The position numbers and the translations under genes are program-made. From Manduca sexta (taxonomy: Eukaryota > Arthropoda > Insecta > Lepidoptera > Sphingidae), in contig NC_051121.1 of NCBI RefSeq assembly GCF_014839805.1, positions 1,161,116 through 1,225,115 of the forward strand: a DNA stretch of 64,000 bases, read 5' to 3'. The notes under the pieces are model-generated. The model searched no databases. It had not been told where the DNA came from and saw only the letters and a program-made list of their open reading frames with translations. The first letter of the stretch is position 1. Each line of letters begins with the position of its first letter. Of the stretch, positions 1 to 11,413 are shown piece by piece.

Positions 1-588
1 TTCATTAAGCAGTTTTGTTTTCACCAACTCTGTAGTCACGTCTACATTGCAATTTTCTAAAGCCATAATGAGAGGTTCATACCTTGGAGTTAGACCTCCC
101 AAAAGTATTGCAGCAATAGACTTGTCCTCTATGACTACATCAATATCCGCAAGATCCTGTGCGGTTGACATAACTGCGTTAATATATAGTTCAATATTTT
201 TGAACTCTGATAGACTCAACCTGTACAGTCTACGCTCCAAAAATAATCTTCGTCCTATTCCCTTATCTTCAAAGGCTTTTTGCAAACAAGTCCATGCCTC
301 AGATGCAGTTTTCGCACATCTTATATGGGTTATCGCTGCACCTTCTACTGATAAGCATATCTTTGCTAATGCCTTTGCGTCTTTGCGTACCTTTGTAGAG
401 GCAGGGGTTGTGTCTCCATCTCGGTATCCACTAATTGTTTCCCATAAATCCTCATGGATAAGGTAATTTCGCATCTTGAACTTCCAAGTTGGATATCCAT
501 CTTTTATCCTCAAACAAGGAAATGGAAAAGATGTGATCGACGCAGGGGAATTTTTAACACTCGAAACATCTCCAGATTCATGTGACAT
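1..588 (-). CDS. Copia-type retrotransposon Gag, N-terminal part (runs off left edge)
   Basis: Reading the minus strand from an ATG at 588 gives 196 codons with no stop down to base 1, so the frame continues outside the window. The protein opens with a short Ser/Asn-rich leader, then a segment around residues 30-45 (GYPTWKFKM, then LIHEDLW) typical of the Gag/UBN2 domain of Ty1/Copia elements. Around residues 80-110 comes KICLSVEGAAITHI and a TASEAW block, and near residue 170 AAILLGGL, all in the order expected for this family. Gag packages element RNA into cytoplasmic particles. The start sits ~80 bases inside a primer-binding-like site and LTR (671-857). No frameshift or stop is visible, so this copy may be young. 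Seen: open frame and motifs. Inferred: Copia class. Confidence 0.85.
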   Translation of the reverse strand, partial: MSHESGDVSSVKNSPASITSFPFPCLRIKDGYPTWKFKMRNYLIHEDLWETISGYRDGDTTPASTKVRKDAKALAKICLSVEGAAITHIRCAKTASEAWTCLQKAFEDKGIGRRLFLERRLYRLSLSEFKNIELYINAVMSTAQDLADIDVVIEDKSIAAILLGGLTPRYEPLIMALENCNVDVTTELVKTKLLNE

Positions 589-670
589 TTTCAGACTATT
601 ACTATTTCCTAGTCACACAAAAATATATTCAACTTTATTTTTACTAAATAACGTGAAAAAACTAAGAACT

Positions 671-857
671 AAGCGTTCGTGCTGATAACGTGTTGTAAAT
701 ATGGTATATGTTCTTAGTAATTAAATAAAGTTAGTAAAAAGATGTTATTGACATGAGTGTTTATTTCGGACTAAAGAGAAGTAACTATGGCAAACAAAAT
801 ACAATTAGTTCTAAAAATAGAACATATAAAAAATAATAAGTCACGACGAAGGTTACA
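671..857 (-). repeat. Candidate 5' LTR (691-857) and primer-binding site of the Copia element
   Basis: Upstream of the Gag start on the minus strand the sequence runs into a segment starting TGTTGTAAAT (691, plus strand) and ending GGTTACA (857), giving TG...CA ends and a TGTAA/TTACA inverted repeat. It holds an AATAAA near 750 on the minus strand. The bases at 671-690 abut the LTR inner end where the primer-binding site should be. The length (~167 bp) suits short insect Copia LTRs. The partner LTR lies outside the window, so the outer boundary is an estimate. Confidence 0.5.
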
Positions 858-872
858 ATCTCCAACAAGAAC

Positions 873-942
873 GATTTGCAGACCGCTTTTATGCATATGT
901 TGTGTCGGGTTACCTTTCGGAAAATTTTACTCCTCGCCAATG
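873..942. mobile_element. hAT-family terminal fragment
   Basis: Matches by eye the sub-terminal and terminal part of the hAT-like family seen at 10,459 and 59,395 (TTGTGTCGGGTT, CTTTCGGAAAATTT) and ends in a degenerate CTCGCCAATG, compared with CTTCGCCACTG in the best copy at 43,254-43,941. Confidence 0.5.
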
Positions 943-969
943 ATATGTATACTATATACCGATATTCAT

Positions 970-1090
970 GGGCACCGAAAGTAAGGCTGCAAAGTTTTCT
1001 AAATATCGGGAAAAATTATATAGAAAACCGCAATAAAATCCTTAAAATAGTTTTATTTAATCTAAAATTCGTGTAAACATAAGAAATTTA
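970..1090 (+). repeat. Dispersed repeat family F (LINE-tail-like)
   Basis: Contains GGCTGCAAAG, a degenerate TCTAAATATCGGG and the tail ACCGCAATAAAATCC, shared with copies at 6,640, 9,350, 27,619 (reverse) and 34,005 (reverse). The AATAAAATCCG repeats at one end resemble a LINE 3' tail. Class not established. Confidence 0.5.
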
Positions 1091-1362
1091 AAATATTAGT
1101 TTCTTAAATGCATAAAAAGCAACTTGACCTACTATTCTCCGCTACACATGTCTCTGGCCAGTGTATGATTGTACATAACTGTAAAGCGTAGCGGCTACGA
1201 CTCGTAGCACTTTTATAACAACGCTTCTCGCGTTTAAACGTATTGAAATATCAACAACTATTACTGCTTTTATTAACTTGTTACGGTATTTTACTTTTAT
1301 ATCCGCTTAGAAGCTCTTTTTAGATAGTTAATACTTTTATTCCAATAAAGAGATTAAATTAC

Positions 1363-1655
1363 TTGTGGTAGGATTTCATATGTGAGAGTCCGCCTTGGTA
1401 CCACCGCAATGTCTATTTCTGCCGCCAAGCAGTGTGTAGTCACGGTTGTGTTCCGGTTTGAAGGACACTGTAGCCAGTGTAACTACTGGACATAATACAC
1501 TTAACATCTCATGTCTCAGGAAGGCGAGCGCAGTGGAATACCAATCAATACTTTGTAATTCAAGGTGTGTGATCGTGTTTCTACTGTTTATGGGCGGTCG
1601 TATCGCTTACCATCAGCCGAACGGCTAGCTCGTCTCGTCATTTAATAAAAAAATG
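1363..1655 (+). repeat. SINE-like family A copy
   Basis: Starts GTGGTAGGATTTCATATGTGA, carries CGCAATGTCTATTTCTGCCG, CTACTGGACATAATA and GTTTATGGGCGGTCG in the middle, and ends CTCGTCTCGTCATTTAATAAA. The same order recurs at 4,797, 39,745 and 43,040 and inverted at 32,420, 38,150, 45,065 and 52,745/56,977. Confidence 0.7.
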
Positions 1656-3138
1656 ATTTTTGTTCTTTATCTCCATTATTAGTATTTATTACGTTTAGCA
1701 TACATACTTAAATATTTTGATGAATGTGACGTATTTGATATATGTGAATGCCAAGGGCCCGTATTATTAAACTAATTTCAGTTTTATGTACGATCTCAAG
1801 TAGACATTTCAAGTATTGAACTTAATGAACAAAACTTGAGCTGTCATTTAAGCGCCAGTTGTCAGCTGAGTCGGTGCAGTTTAATAAACAAAACCTAGTA
1901 ATCCAAATGGCTAATTAGCTGTGACTTAAGATATCATTTGAGGTGGTGTTGACATTTATAAAATAGTATCTTAAGATATTGACTTATTTGACAGCGTCTT
2001 AAAAGACCTTTCTTCTTTAAAGACCTTTCTTTATTTATTGTATTCAGTTAAATAGGTGATCTGTGAAATAATTAATGACAAATGGAAATATGTAAATTTT
2101 TCACCGAGTTAAAATATTTATAACATGCTACAGGTTTCTATAAATTTTTTAATTTCATTTCATTTACTTTCATTTTGTAAAATGTAGTTACACTTCACCA
2201 TATACAAATAAAAACAATACCTCAAGGTTATATACTGATCCGATCCAAGTTCTGAGAAGCATGATTTTCTGCATGAGTTGAACACACACCATTATATCTG
2301 TAAAAGTTGTCGTGATGTACAAAAGTTTATTTAACTTCTCGGTTCATTCGAGCCACACTTGCAGCAGGGTTGCCATGCTTCGCAAAAAATAATCTTATTC
2401 TAAACTAAATAGAGAAAAGATTTGTTTTTGTATATTTGTTTGTAATGGATAAAGTCCTGAACTACTAAAGCAATTATGATCTTTTTCAATGAAAGAGGCT
2501 AGGTCTTTCCCGTTATCGTAAGCGAAGCTGCAAGCAAATGTTAGTATATCATAAATGCCTTAGTGTGAAGATGTTTAGATTTTTATTATAAATAGAAGTC
2601 AAAACTTGAAAAAATATCGGTTTTATATTATTACATCTAGATAGATCTTATCTCGGATCTACCTTTAGATTACATTTTATCTAGTAAAAGTACATAGTGG
2701 CACTTTTGTGGGATACATGGTATTTTCTGGGATCCCAATATGCCTGTTGGTATACGTCCCCATTATCCATAATCAGTAACATCAATAGTACTGTTATGAT
2801 GTCTGTCAAACTTTACTGATGGTAGGTTTCTCGTATGCAAGTGGCTGTCTGGATACGAAAGTTAGGGTCAGGGTATCATCAAAATGTATCCCCAAACGTT
2901 ATGAACGGAGACCTCACCTCTGTTGTGGGTACGAGATGGGTTCAATATACCGACGGACTGTTAACACGGTGTACAGCAGAGGTTGTTTCGGTAGAGATCT
3001 GAGGTAACGCCTTGTGGTACCTCGAAGCCGTCTCTAATGCGCCGATCAAGTTTACGCTAGGTTTTACTGAGTAAGTTGGCGTGCATAACACGCTGGTAAA
3101 CCCGATATACCGCCTAGGTTCTTGGACTTTTTAAATAC
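1656..3138. other. No gene recognised
   Basis: AT-rich sequence with only short random-looking open frames. I see no coding signature, RNA gene or clear repeat boundary. Confidence 0.5.
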
Positions 3139-3385
3139 GGCCACGACAAAGTGCCCCACTGCACCTGATGGTAAGTGGAGTGGAGTCCCATAAAACGTCG
3201 ACTGACGGGAAATGATGACCTTTCGATAGTCGACATAATTATGCCGGCCTGTTAGAACCAGATATACATAGGCTGACCCCGGCACGCGACACACTTACAT
3301 GGGCCACTATGGCGGGTTTTAACACCTTGCGTACGGTGATCGCTATCTAGGCGGATATAAAATATATCCTACCACCAATATTAGA
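3139..3385 (-). repeat. SINE-like family D copy
   Basis: Reverse copy: CACTGCACCTGATGGTAAGTG, then GTCGACATAATTATGCCGGCC, GGATATAAAATATATCCTACC and ACCA at the head. Other copies lie at 18,668, 33,060 and 38,445 (plus) and 17,600 and 37,590 (minus). Confidence 0.65.
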
Positions 3386-3429
3386 TAGAAATTTAAAATT
3401 TAGTTTTAGTAGAATTCCCTTAGCAACCC

Positions 3430-3680
3430 TAGCACCAAAGTAGCGCACAAAAATAAAACGCGCACAAAGCTAATGACCTGTTTGTAGTCGCGGTCGCCTG
3501 TTTACGAAACAGATCGGAAGGCTTTCGCGGCCTTTGGTCCGTCTCGGCGCTCTTTGCGAATTCAGTTCTGTTAATAGATTTTATTACTTGAGTTTTTCGT
3601 TTTATTGGAGTTTTTTGGAGTAATTTGAAATGAATTCCCTGCATTGGTGTTCAACGCTGTGACCTGTCCTTTAAACGAAG
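3430..3680. other. GC-balanced segment of unknown nature
   Basis: A ~200-base island with several CG dinucleotides (CGCGGTC, CTTTCGCGGCC, CTCGGCGCTC) between two family D copies. A 71-codon minus-strand frame crosses it but shows no family signature. It could be part of a LINE 5' region; not assigned. Confidence 0.3.
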
Positions 3681-3694
3681 TTTTTTTTATTCGT

Positions 3695-3815
3695 ACACGG
3701 CATAGTGACCCCACTACAACTGATGGTAAGTGAGGTCCAATAGAATGTCGACGGATGAGAGATGATTACCCCTCGGTAGTCGACACAATTATGCCGGCCA
3801 GTTTGTGTAACGTCT
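3695..3815 (-). repeat. SINE-like family D fragment
   Basis: Tail half of family D in reverse (CTGATGGTAAGTG through GACACAATTATGCCGGCC), then an abrupt switch to unrelated sequence. Confidence 0.6.
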
Positions 3816-3844
3816 ACGCGGCTTCTTAGTGATCCTGACATTAG

Positions 3845-4095
3845 ATACTTTTACACACACACATCATCACGCATTTATCCCCGAAGGGGTATGCAGAGGC
3901 GCAACTAGGGCACCCACTTATGGCCATGTGTGTTCCATCCCATGACGTCATAGGGGGCGAGCCTATCGCCATATGTAGGATTGCCCTCTCACCAGACTAT
4001 GTGAGTGAAGGACAGAGAGTGCACCAGTGTATCACATACTAGATCTCCTGCGTACCTGGCTGATCTCCGTTGAGGTTGGTCACCTTGGCTGAAAT
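3845..4095 (-). repeat. tRNA-derived SINE family C fragment fused to another repeat module
   Basis: The first 120 bases are the family C tail in reverse (TTATCCCCGAAGGGGTATGC, AGGGGGCGAGCCTATCGCC). The rest (GGACAGAGAGTGCACC, ATCTCCTGCGTACCTGGCTG) is a different module that recurs after the family C head at 19,800-19,925, so the two are repeatedly associated. Confidence 0.55.
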
Positions 4096-4796
4096 TTTAT
4101 TAGTTAGGAATTAATCAATAATCATGCTGCGTACAATATTCTAACTTGAAGACAATGATGCTCAACTATTGTTGCTTGGTAGTAGACATAAACTAAAAGA
4201 TGGTAGCTACTCAGATGTAGTCACACATATGATACAATATGATCACTGCAATCACGTAGGTACATTCTTTTGTTTATAATGCTAGTAGAATACAGATAAA
4301 AGCAACAGAAACAATGTATCAAATAATAGATGACAAAAAAAAACAAAATGAGATTTGAAAAGCGTATCAAGTTAAAAATTGCTTGCAGAAACAATAAAAG
4401 ACTCAACGGCTATTAAAGTCCGGGACCGAGAAACAAACTCTAGCTTTAAAACAAACAAAAAAACCTTTTGATAAATGTCTCCTCGTAAAACTATCAAAGA
4501 ACAATCCCGTAGATAGGGACTTATTTTCCCCATTTCAACCATAACGGACGTCGAAGACGGAGTAAACATACATTTTCCGCTCCAAAGTTTGAACTTTTGC
4601 AATATTTCATCCAAGTCTAGTGTTATTTGAACGACCTAGGATGTAAAACAGGAATTAATTTAAACGCGCAGACTTGACTTGTTACTGGTCCCCGGTTTGG
4701 CAACGGCTTAAGTGTTGGGATGTTTGTTAGTTCGCAGAACAGGAGCCGCAGTCTCGATAAAGTTAACGATAGTAAAATTATAATAGGATTATATCT
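4096..4796. other. No gene recognised
   Basis: An 80-codon minus frame at 4,372-4,614 has no recognisable motif and no splice context that I can support. Confidence 0.4.
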
Positions 4797-5205
4797 ATAT
4801 ACTGGTGGTAGGCAGTGGCGAAGCGTCTTAACAACTCGATTCCTACCGGCTTCCCTTTTAAGTCTATTTACGTGTGTTTTTTTAAAGAATTTTACCTTTC
4901 GCCACTGATTTCTCATATGTGGGAATATGCCTGGGTAGGTACCACCGCTATATCTATTTCTGCTGTCAAGCAGCAGTTTAGTCACTCTTGTGTTCCGGTT
5001 TGAAGAACATAGTAGCTAGTGTAACTACTGGACATAATAAGACTTAACAACTCATGTCTCAGGATGGCGAGCGCAGTGGAATACCAATCAATACTTTGTA
5101 ATTGAAGGTGTTGGATGGTGTTTCTACTGTTTATGGGCGATCGTATCGCTTATTATCAGGCGAATGGGAAACTCGTCTTGTCATTCAAAGCGATAAAAAC
5201 ATAGA
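4797..5205 (+). repeat. SINE-like family A copy interrupted by a small hAT element
   Basis: Family A head at 4,797-4,812, interruption at 4,813-4,907, then the rest of family A (TGCCTGGGTAGGTACCACCG onward) to the CTCGTCTTGTCATTCAAAGC tail near 5,195. Confidence 0.65.
4813..4907. mobile_element. Short hAT-type MITE with CAGTGGCGAAG/CTTTCGCCACTG ends
   Basis: Begins CAGTGGCGAAG and ends CTTTCGCCACTG, the inverted termini of the 688-bp element at 43,254. It splits a family A SINE. No 8-bp duplication is visible at its borders, unlike the copies at 11,414 and 43,254. Confidence 0.6.
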
Positions 5206-6330
5206 TCTAAATTCAGTTTATTTACTGACGTTGACTTATGTTGAAACTACCGTTCTACGGCGCCAAGAGAACGTAATATGCTATGAGAAATGGTTACGAT
5301 TGAATTATGGTACCGTAGGCTTGTATCCGTTTGTGGCTTTGCACCGCATCGTTAATCCGCATATGGTAGAATGATGGTAAGATTTGGTGGGTTATCCAAC
5401 GGTAAGTGGTGATCAACGCCCTTATATATAGCGCTGCAGGTAGTCATTTTTTAGGTGTTAACCAAACGAAGACTCATTAATTATTATTGCCAATCCCTTT
5501 GGATCCTTTTTCGATTACAAGAGTATTATTATTAATTTATATATAGTCTTACTTATGTTTTATTTGTCACACCCACATTGCCGTATCTCTGCATCATTCG
5601 AAGGTAAGCTATACGAGAATTGCTTAGGCATTTAGTCCACGTATAAAAAAAAGACTCCTAATTATTTATTTATTTATAGAATCATCAATGTAAGTACTAC
5701 ATTAACAAAATCGATAACATTATGATACATATTGTTAGGACTAATTGTCATTACAAACTATGCATGATCACAGCATGCGAAGTATTAAATTAAGTTTTAA
5801 ACTTTTCGCAGAGTATTTACGAGCATTTGTGTACTATACCGATTTTATGTTCCAAAAACCGCTGCCGTCTATACATTACTCCACAAAAACCAAGTTATAA
5901 TAGTTAAAAAGTAAAAAAAAACTCAATGGTAAGTGTTGTTGATGTGATTTATTCTCTCGCCGCGGCGGACTGCAAAAGTCCCGGGTCTCGAGATATTAAG
6001 TATTTAAATTCCACTGGCATTTTGAATTATATATCAAATCTAATGGGAATTTGAGCGTGTAATAAAATGTATTGTAGGTATACTAACGTTTAATAGACTG
6101 CTACAGAGGCGTGGTTGTATTGCATACGTGGACAACACTGTTCCGAAGTCTCTGGTTCGAATCTTGAGTGAAAAGTTATATTGCGTTTTTTTTCTCAGTT
6201 GGCAGTTTAAAATTTATGCTAGATATGGCAATAATCTCTCCCTCATCACGAGATGAAAACACGTGGCGAAAAAGTGGATGCATTGATTGCACATCTTCGC
6301 AACTGAAGCAGTCGTGGAATATAAGGAATA
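5206..6330. other. No gene recognised
   Basis: AT-rich. A short GC patch with GCCGCGGCGG and CCCGGGTCTCGAG near 5,955-5,995 is unexplained. 6,110-6,160 resembles a tRNA-derived SINE head. Nothing coding. Confidence 0.4.
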
Positions 6331-6334
6331 TACA

Positions 6335-6590
6335 TAACATCACGCATTTTATCCCCGGAGGGGTATGCAGAGGCGCAACTAGGGCACCCACTTTTCGCCA
6401 AGTATGTTCCGTCCCATGATGTGATAGGGGGCGAGCCTATCGCCATATCGGGCACAAATTCCAGACTCCGGGCTGATACTGAGCAGAAAAACCCAAATAT
6501 CACTTTGCCCGACCCGGGATTCGAACCCAGGACCTCAGAGCGCTATTGTACCGGACGTGCAATACAACTACGCCACCGAGGCATGGCATA
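6335..6590 (-). repeat. tRNA-derived SINE family C, nearly complete copy
   Basis: On the minus strand it starts GCCTCGGTGGCGTAGTTG (A-box-like), then GGTTCGAATCC (an exact RNA polymerase III B box) ~45 bases on, then a body ending in TTATCCCCGGAGG-type sequence in reverse. It is not a tRNA gene: the head forms no good acceptor stem and continues into a 200-base body. Confidence 0.75.
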
Positions 6591-6616
6591 AGGAATATGT
6601 CTGAATTAATTAAGCT

Positions 6617-6632
6617 CCCCCCCCCCCCCCCC
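6617..6632. repeat. Poly(C) run of 16
   Basis: Sixteen consecutive C at the junction between sequence downstream of a SINE and a family F copy. Confidence 0.9.
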
Positions 6633-6639
6633 GTGACCA

Positions 6640-6790
6640 CAAAGGCTGCAAAGTCTTCGAAGCGTCAAAAGGAAACCAATATCTTAAAACCGCCATAACA
6701 TCCAAAAATAGTTTAATTTTAATGTTAAAATGAATCTAATACTACAAAAGTAAAATGTTATTAATGTTAGATTGAAGTAAAAATGCGATT
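6640..6790 (+). repeat. Dispersed repeat family F copy
   Basis: Contains CAAAGGCTGCAAAGTCTTCG, AAAACCGCCATAACATCC and an A/T-rich end. Same order as the copy at 9,350. Confidence 0.5.
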
Positions 6791-7269
6791 TCGGAGATGA
6801 TTAATTTAATTAACAAGAAACGAATGTGTTCCACGTGAAACGAATGTCCATTATGGGCAGAAAAAAAGAGTTGTCAGTGTAGAAAAATCTATGAAATTTC
6901 GATTGCAGTAATTGTGTTCATAAATAATCAAAAACGTTAAAAACTAGAATGGAAATAAAGCTAAATAAAATGCACAGGTCACTTACATTATTCGGGTTAC
7001 TTTTCCACACAATCCCGCGGGACTCTGTCGTTTCCTCCAATATTTTAACTCGAATTTCTTAAACTTGGAAAATTCTTTATTATTGTTTCCTGCCTTTAAC
7101 GTTGGGTTTGTATTCATTTGCAAGAAACAATACAAAGTCCTGCTCGGCAGCGAAGTATTCAGGCAAACTTACAATATGGTCGAAATTGGGTTAGTAGGTC
7201 AAGAAATCACTTCGAAAATCTTACTATTTTGGTCTTAATGATATTATAAATGCGAAAGTTTGGGAAGAT

Positions 7270-7422
7270 GTTTGCCAAACAAAAAGAAATATAGAGACCC
7301 ACTTAAAAGAAGATATAGCTGACGTGAAACACCGACGCTCTACGAAGTCTGCAGTCGCTGAACACTCTGAAGAAGACTCCAATCATTATCTACGACTAGA
7401 CAAGCCACAAATTCTTGCCTAA
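7270..7422 (+). pseudogene. Penelope-like element fragment: end of GIY-YIG endonuclease domain
   Basis: Plus-strand frame of 50 codons ending at TAA 7,420-7,422. It reads CQTKRNIETHLKEDIADVK, then a RRSTKSAVAEHS block and LDKPQILA. The pattern Q-T-x-R-x-(I/L)-x-x-(R/H)-(L/I)-x-E-(H/D), followed ~15 residues on by A-V-A-E-H, is that of the second half of GIY-YIG endonucleases fused to Penelope-like reverse transcriptases. The GIY and YIG strands are missing: upstream is a different repeat (AAATGCGAAAGTTTGGG). So this is a 5'-truncated relic. Seen: frame and motif. Inferred: Penelope class. Confidence 0.6.
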
Positions 7423-8237
7423 GAATAATAATTAGTACTATTAATTGTATAGAACTATTGAAATATTACCGCAATTGTAAGCGCGTCAGGAAATTCTTGC
7501 TCACTGTCATTGCAAGAACTTGCTAGTCTTAAATTAATATTACAATTGTACCTAACAAAACTGAAGCAAGCTTATTGTTTAAGATTCCAGTATATGCTTA
7601 GCACGTACTTCCACCGAAGTTGTTCAGCGAAAAATCTCCGATTTAAACTTTGAAAATGAGTGTTATTTTAAAATTCTCTAGAAGTAGTCTCGATTTACAT
7701 TCTGCGGTTGAATATAGCTTATTGTAGCAAACTTCTTTCGAACTCTCTTGATTTTACTTAATTACCCTATTTCTTTGTTAGATAAGAAAATATTGAATTA
7801 ATGAGATACTGGTTTTGCTTCTGTAATCATTGCTGTTTCGATGGCGTAGTTGTTTTGCGTTGTGATGTGCTGGAGTCTTGGATTTGATCTCTGTCTAGGG
7901 TAATAGGTTTTAAGGCTCGCCATCAGCTTGGAATGTGGAAAGTTAAAAGTTAAGAATATATGATGCTTCGTGTGTAATTAATTTGTGAAAGCCCGTTAAT
8001 GACAAAGCGATTATAACACATAAACCTTATTAAAGATTATTAACGATAATCGCATTTGTGACTTCTGCTACTTTATTCTGTGCTGCATATTTCGCAAGTA
8101 TGGTCTAGCTAAAACATTTTGATACGGTGTTCAGGATTCAGAGAAGCGTCCTCAGTTTTATTATTAGTTATGCAATATCTTTACTCACTTGCTTATTAAT
8201 GTGTAGTTTGAAGTTGCAATTAAGTACACACATTTAT
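7423..8237. other. No gene recognised
   Basis: AT-rich; short frames only. 7,835-7,940 resembles a degraded tRNA-derived SINE head but is too weak to call. Confidence 0.35.
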
Positions 8238-8465
8238 TATTCGCAATGTGTCCACAAGGGGTAGGCGAGGCGCAACGTGTGCACCTAATTTTCCGCTATG
8301 TGTATTCCGTGCCATGATGTGATAGGGGGCGAGCCTATAAGTCACAAATTGTGGACTTCGGGCTGATACTGAGTGGAGAAACCCAATATTTACCCAACCC
8401 GGGGATCGAATCCGAGATTTCAGCACCACAGTTGGACCGTAATAGGTACAATTACGCGAACGCGA
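8238..8465 (-). repeat. tRNA-derived SINE family C, diverged copy
   Basis: Reverse copy with ATGTGATAGGGGGCGAGCC, GGGCTGATACTGAGTGGAG and a degenerate B box (CCCGGGGATCGAATCC read in reverse). Confidence 0.6.
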
Positions 8466-8587
8466 CAGTCATATATTTTAGTTAGTCATAAATTGATACG
8501 GTAATACACTACCAAAAATATACAATCCTGTGAAATTGAATCGTATATAATTAGTAAGTAATATAGGGCTGGTATATAAAATATATT

Positions 8588-8752
8588 GTGAGGAAATCCT
8601 GCATACCTGAAAAATTTTCGAGGGTATGTGAAGTCTGCCAATTCGCACTAGGGCAGCGTGGTGGACTAAGGCCTAATCCCTCTCAGTAGTAGAGGAGTCC
8701 CTTGTCCAGTACTGGGATAGCATATAATACAGGGTTGATATATTGTATACTA
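8588..8752 (+). repeat. tRNA-derived SINE family B, 3' half
   Basis: Starts TTGTGAGGAAATCCTGCATA and runs through CAGCGTGGTGGACTAAGGCC and TCTCAGTAGTAGAGGAG to ATAATACAGGGTTGATAT. The tRNA-like head is absent. Confidence 0.7.
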
Positions 8753-9349
8753 TCTAATATATAAAATTCTTGTGTCATAGTGTTACCCCCTCATTCATAA
8801 ACGTTTTTTTTTGGAAATTTTACTTGTCTACAATGCTTCATTCCACTTATAATCTTATTATTATTATTATAGTAACTTAGTTAATGTTTTTTTTTAACTA
8901 CAAAAATATATTCTAGAAATAATGTATACGGCAAAACAACGTTTTCCAGGTAGCTAATATACATATGAAAATCTATTGAAGCAAGTGAAACCGCGGGGAA
9001 ACACACCACAATAACTTCACGAACTCTCTCTAAATACACGCGATGGAACTGTCCACTCCAGTAGTGCAAACTTTCATTGTTTGCAATTTGCATAATTTCA
9101 GTGAGTTGTCTTGCGCTGTGCAGTGTGCAGTGACCGACTTCGTAATTGTGTTACTCAAGCTTCAAGTGGTGAGGAATTTAAAAATTAGGGTTTTCGTATC
9201 TTTTTTCATGTATGGAAAAAAACGATTTTGGTATCTTCAGTCAAATACAAATAATATAGAAAAAATAAAATTATTTTTTACTTGATCGCTTAGTGGTAGG
9301 ATATGAGTGCATCCAGGCAGATTTTGTATTTGATTTAGCCTTCGTAGTG

Positions 9350-9475
9350 ACGGGGGTGGGGGGGACTGCAAAGTCTTCGAAACGTCTGGAGAAGACTAAA
9401 ACATTAAAACCGCGATAAAATCCGAAAAATAGTTAAAATTTCATGTCTAACATTCGCGTAAACATAAGAAATTAT
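9350..9475 (+). repeat. Dispersed repeat family F copy
   Basis: GACGGGGGTGGGGGGGACTGC, then CAAAGTCTTCGAAACGTC and AAACCGCGATAAAATCCG, matching 34,005-34,118 in reverse orientation. Confidence 0.55.
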
Positions 9476-10458
9476 GTTATAAGTAATATTATGTCTGTTC
9501 CAAAAAGTTCTATTTCAACAGAATTAAACATCTGTTTCGACTTTGAAGTGAACGACATTATTTGATTGCAAAAAAAAACACTAGACATTAAAACTTTTTT
9601 AATAAACAAGATTGCTTTAGTATCTATCAGGTGAGCCCAGATAATTCGATTTGAAGGCCTGCAGCCAAAGAGTTCTAAGAGCATATAGAGAGGACATTGA
9701 AAAATTATCACACAAATATTTTGTGCTCATGCAATTACTCAATCTACCGTAAAATAGCAAAACACCAATGTGAAATACTACATATTTTTAATACCGTGAT
9801 TTATTAGTCTTTAATGCGCATATTAGCATATTTTCTGTAGGTATGATATTTTTGAATTAATATCTAAGGACGCTGTGATATCGCGTCACAGGATATTTTA
9901 AATAAGACAGTGACTTATTACGAATTGGTAATAACTTTTGGAGTAACAATTTGGTCCTGATGTCCAGTCTATAAATAACTATACTGGTAAATGTCTTTGC
10001 CTGCAGCCCACGTCTCGCATAGTTTCACAATTTCCCTTGGAAACTTTTAGATTTAAAATCAAAGTTTAATTCAAAGGCTTCTTGTTTAAGATTAATCGCC
10101 TTTAAATATTTATCGTCTAAGTACAAAGTAAGCGAAAAAGTTTTTCTTTGAGGGTTTCTTTAATTTTATACCTTCAGTTTGTTTTGATTTATTTCAGTGT
10201 AACTGATAATGAAATTCTGGAGAGAAGTCCGTATTCACTAACAATATTATGAGCATTGAACATGCACAGTGTGCGCGCACGCATAGTGTCGGTAATATCA
10301 TAGTTTTCTTTGGTTTTGTTCAACTTCATGTGACACCCAACTGAAGTAAAGTTGTATTTCAATGTAAGCCAATAATGGCAGCTCTCTGCCCACACCGTGA
10401 AGGCTGTCACGTCGAAAGCATTAAGAAACAAACTTATTAAAACAACATTACTCCGTAC
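9476..10458. other. No gene recognised
   Basis: AT-rich. The 104-codon minus frame at 10,189-10,503 ends inside a hAT fragment and shows no family signature. Confidence 0.4.
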
Positions 10459-10545
10459 CAGTGGCGAAGAAAATTTTCTGAAAGGAAATCTGACACAACA
10501 CATACTTAGGTTATTACGTTACTAACATTTATTAGGTCTGCAAAT
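10459..10545. mobile_element. hAT-family terminal fragment
   Basis: Begins CAGTGGCGAAG followed by AAATTTTCTGAAAGG and CTGACACAACA, the left end of the family seen at 27,515 and (inverted) 59,395. Confidence 0.55.
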
Positions 10546-11413
10546 CGTTCTAATAATAATTAGATTTCATATAAATTACGGTTATATCGACTCTTTGCCA
10601 TTGCTCTGTTTTTAAACTAAGTAATGTTTATAAATACGAGGCTGAAGAATTACTTTTTCTACATATTGACATATAGGATTATATTCCCCGTCCACGTGAA
10701 AAAAAAAATCCTCAATATATGGCCTATAGCATTTAGAAGAAATGTAGTTACATAGTAATGAAAAAAATCAAAATCGGTTTAGGATATATGGCATTTAGGA
10801 AAAATATAGCTCTTTCTATCAGTGAAAAAAAAAACAAAATCGGTTTATTAGTTCCTGTTTTGGTTATGAATCTGCAGATATTCTTAGTCTTGGTAGTCTC
10901 GGCAGTCCGTACCACTCACAACTAGGCTATGGCTGTATATAAAGCATTTAAACCGATGCGATTATATAGAAGTTAAAACAAGCCCCATTAGCAAACTTTC
11001 ATAACAGCCTTTCATAAGCAAAAATATATCGTATACAGAAACTTCCACCACCTAGAGCAATTTCAACGCTGTATTTAAGTATTCTCATTTCCGTAGAGGC
11101 TTTCCAATTGGAGATAAATATTTAAACTCAAACATTTCTTTTAACTTCCGCATAAAGTCTAAGAAAAACTTATCCGAACTAACTTGGACTAGCGTACGTA
11201 GCTGTAACTACGAGGCTACGGCGTAGATCGTAGCGTCTACGAACCCGTTAAGGCTTCGGGCACACTATCGGTTAAGTTTAAATTGAATTTTTAAAATGGT
11301 AATTATATTTTATTAGCCTTTGTAATACTGTTTACCAGCTTATTGGGTAATTGTATACTTTCCAATTTTTAATTAGCTACCATTCATGTTACATGTTGGA
11401 ATGGTATACAGAT

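Noticed and set aside
47..466. 139-codon plus-strand frame
   Set aside because: It is the antisense shadow of the Copia Gag frame on the minus strand, which carries the family motifs.
6520..6590. tRNA gene from the GGTTCGAATCC box
   Set aside because: No acceptor stem, no terminator, and the sequence continues into a SINE body repeated across the window. The same applies to 25,530, 31,620, 42,110 and 52,079.
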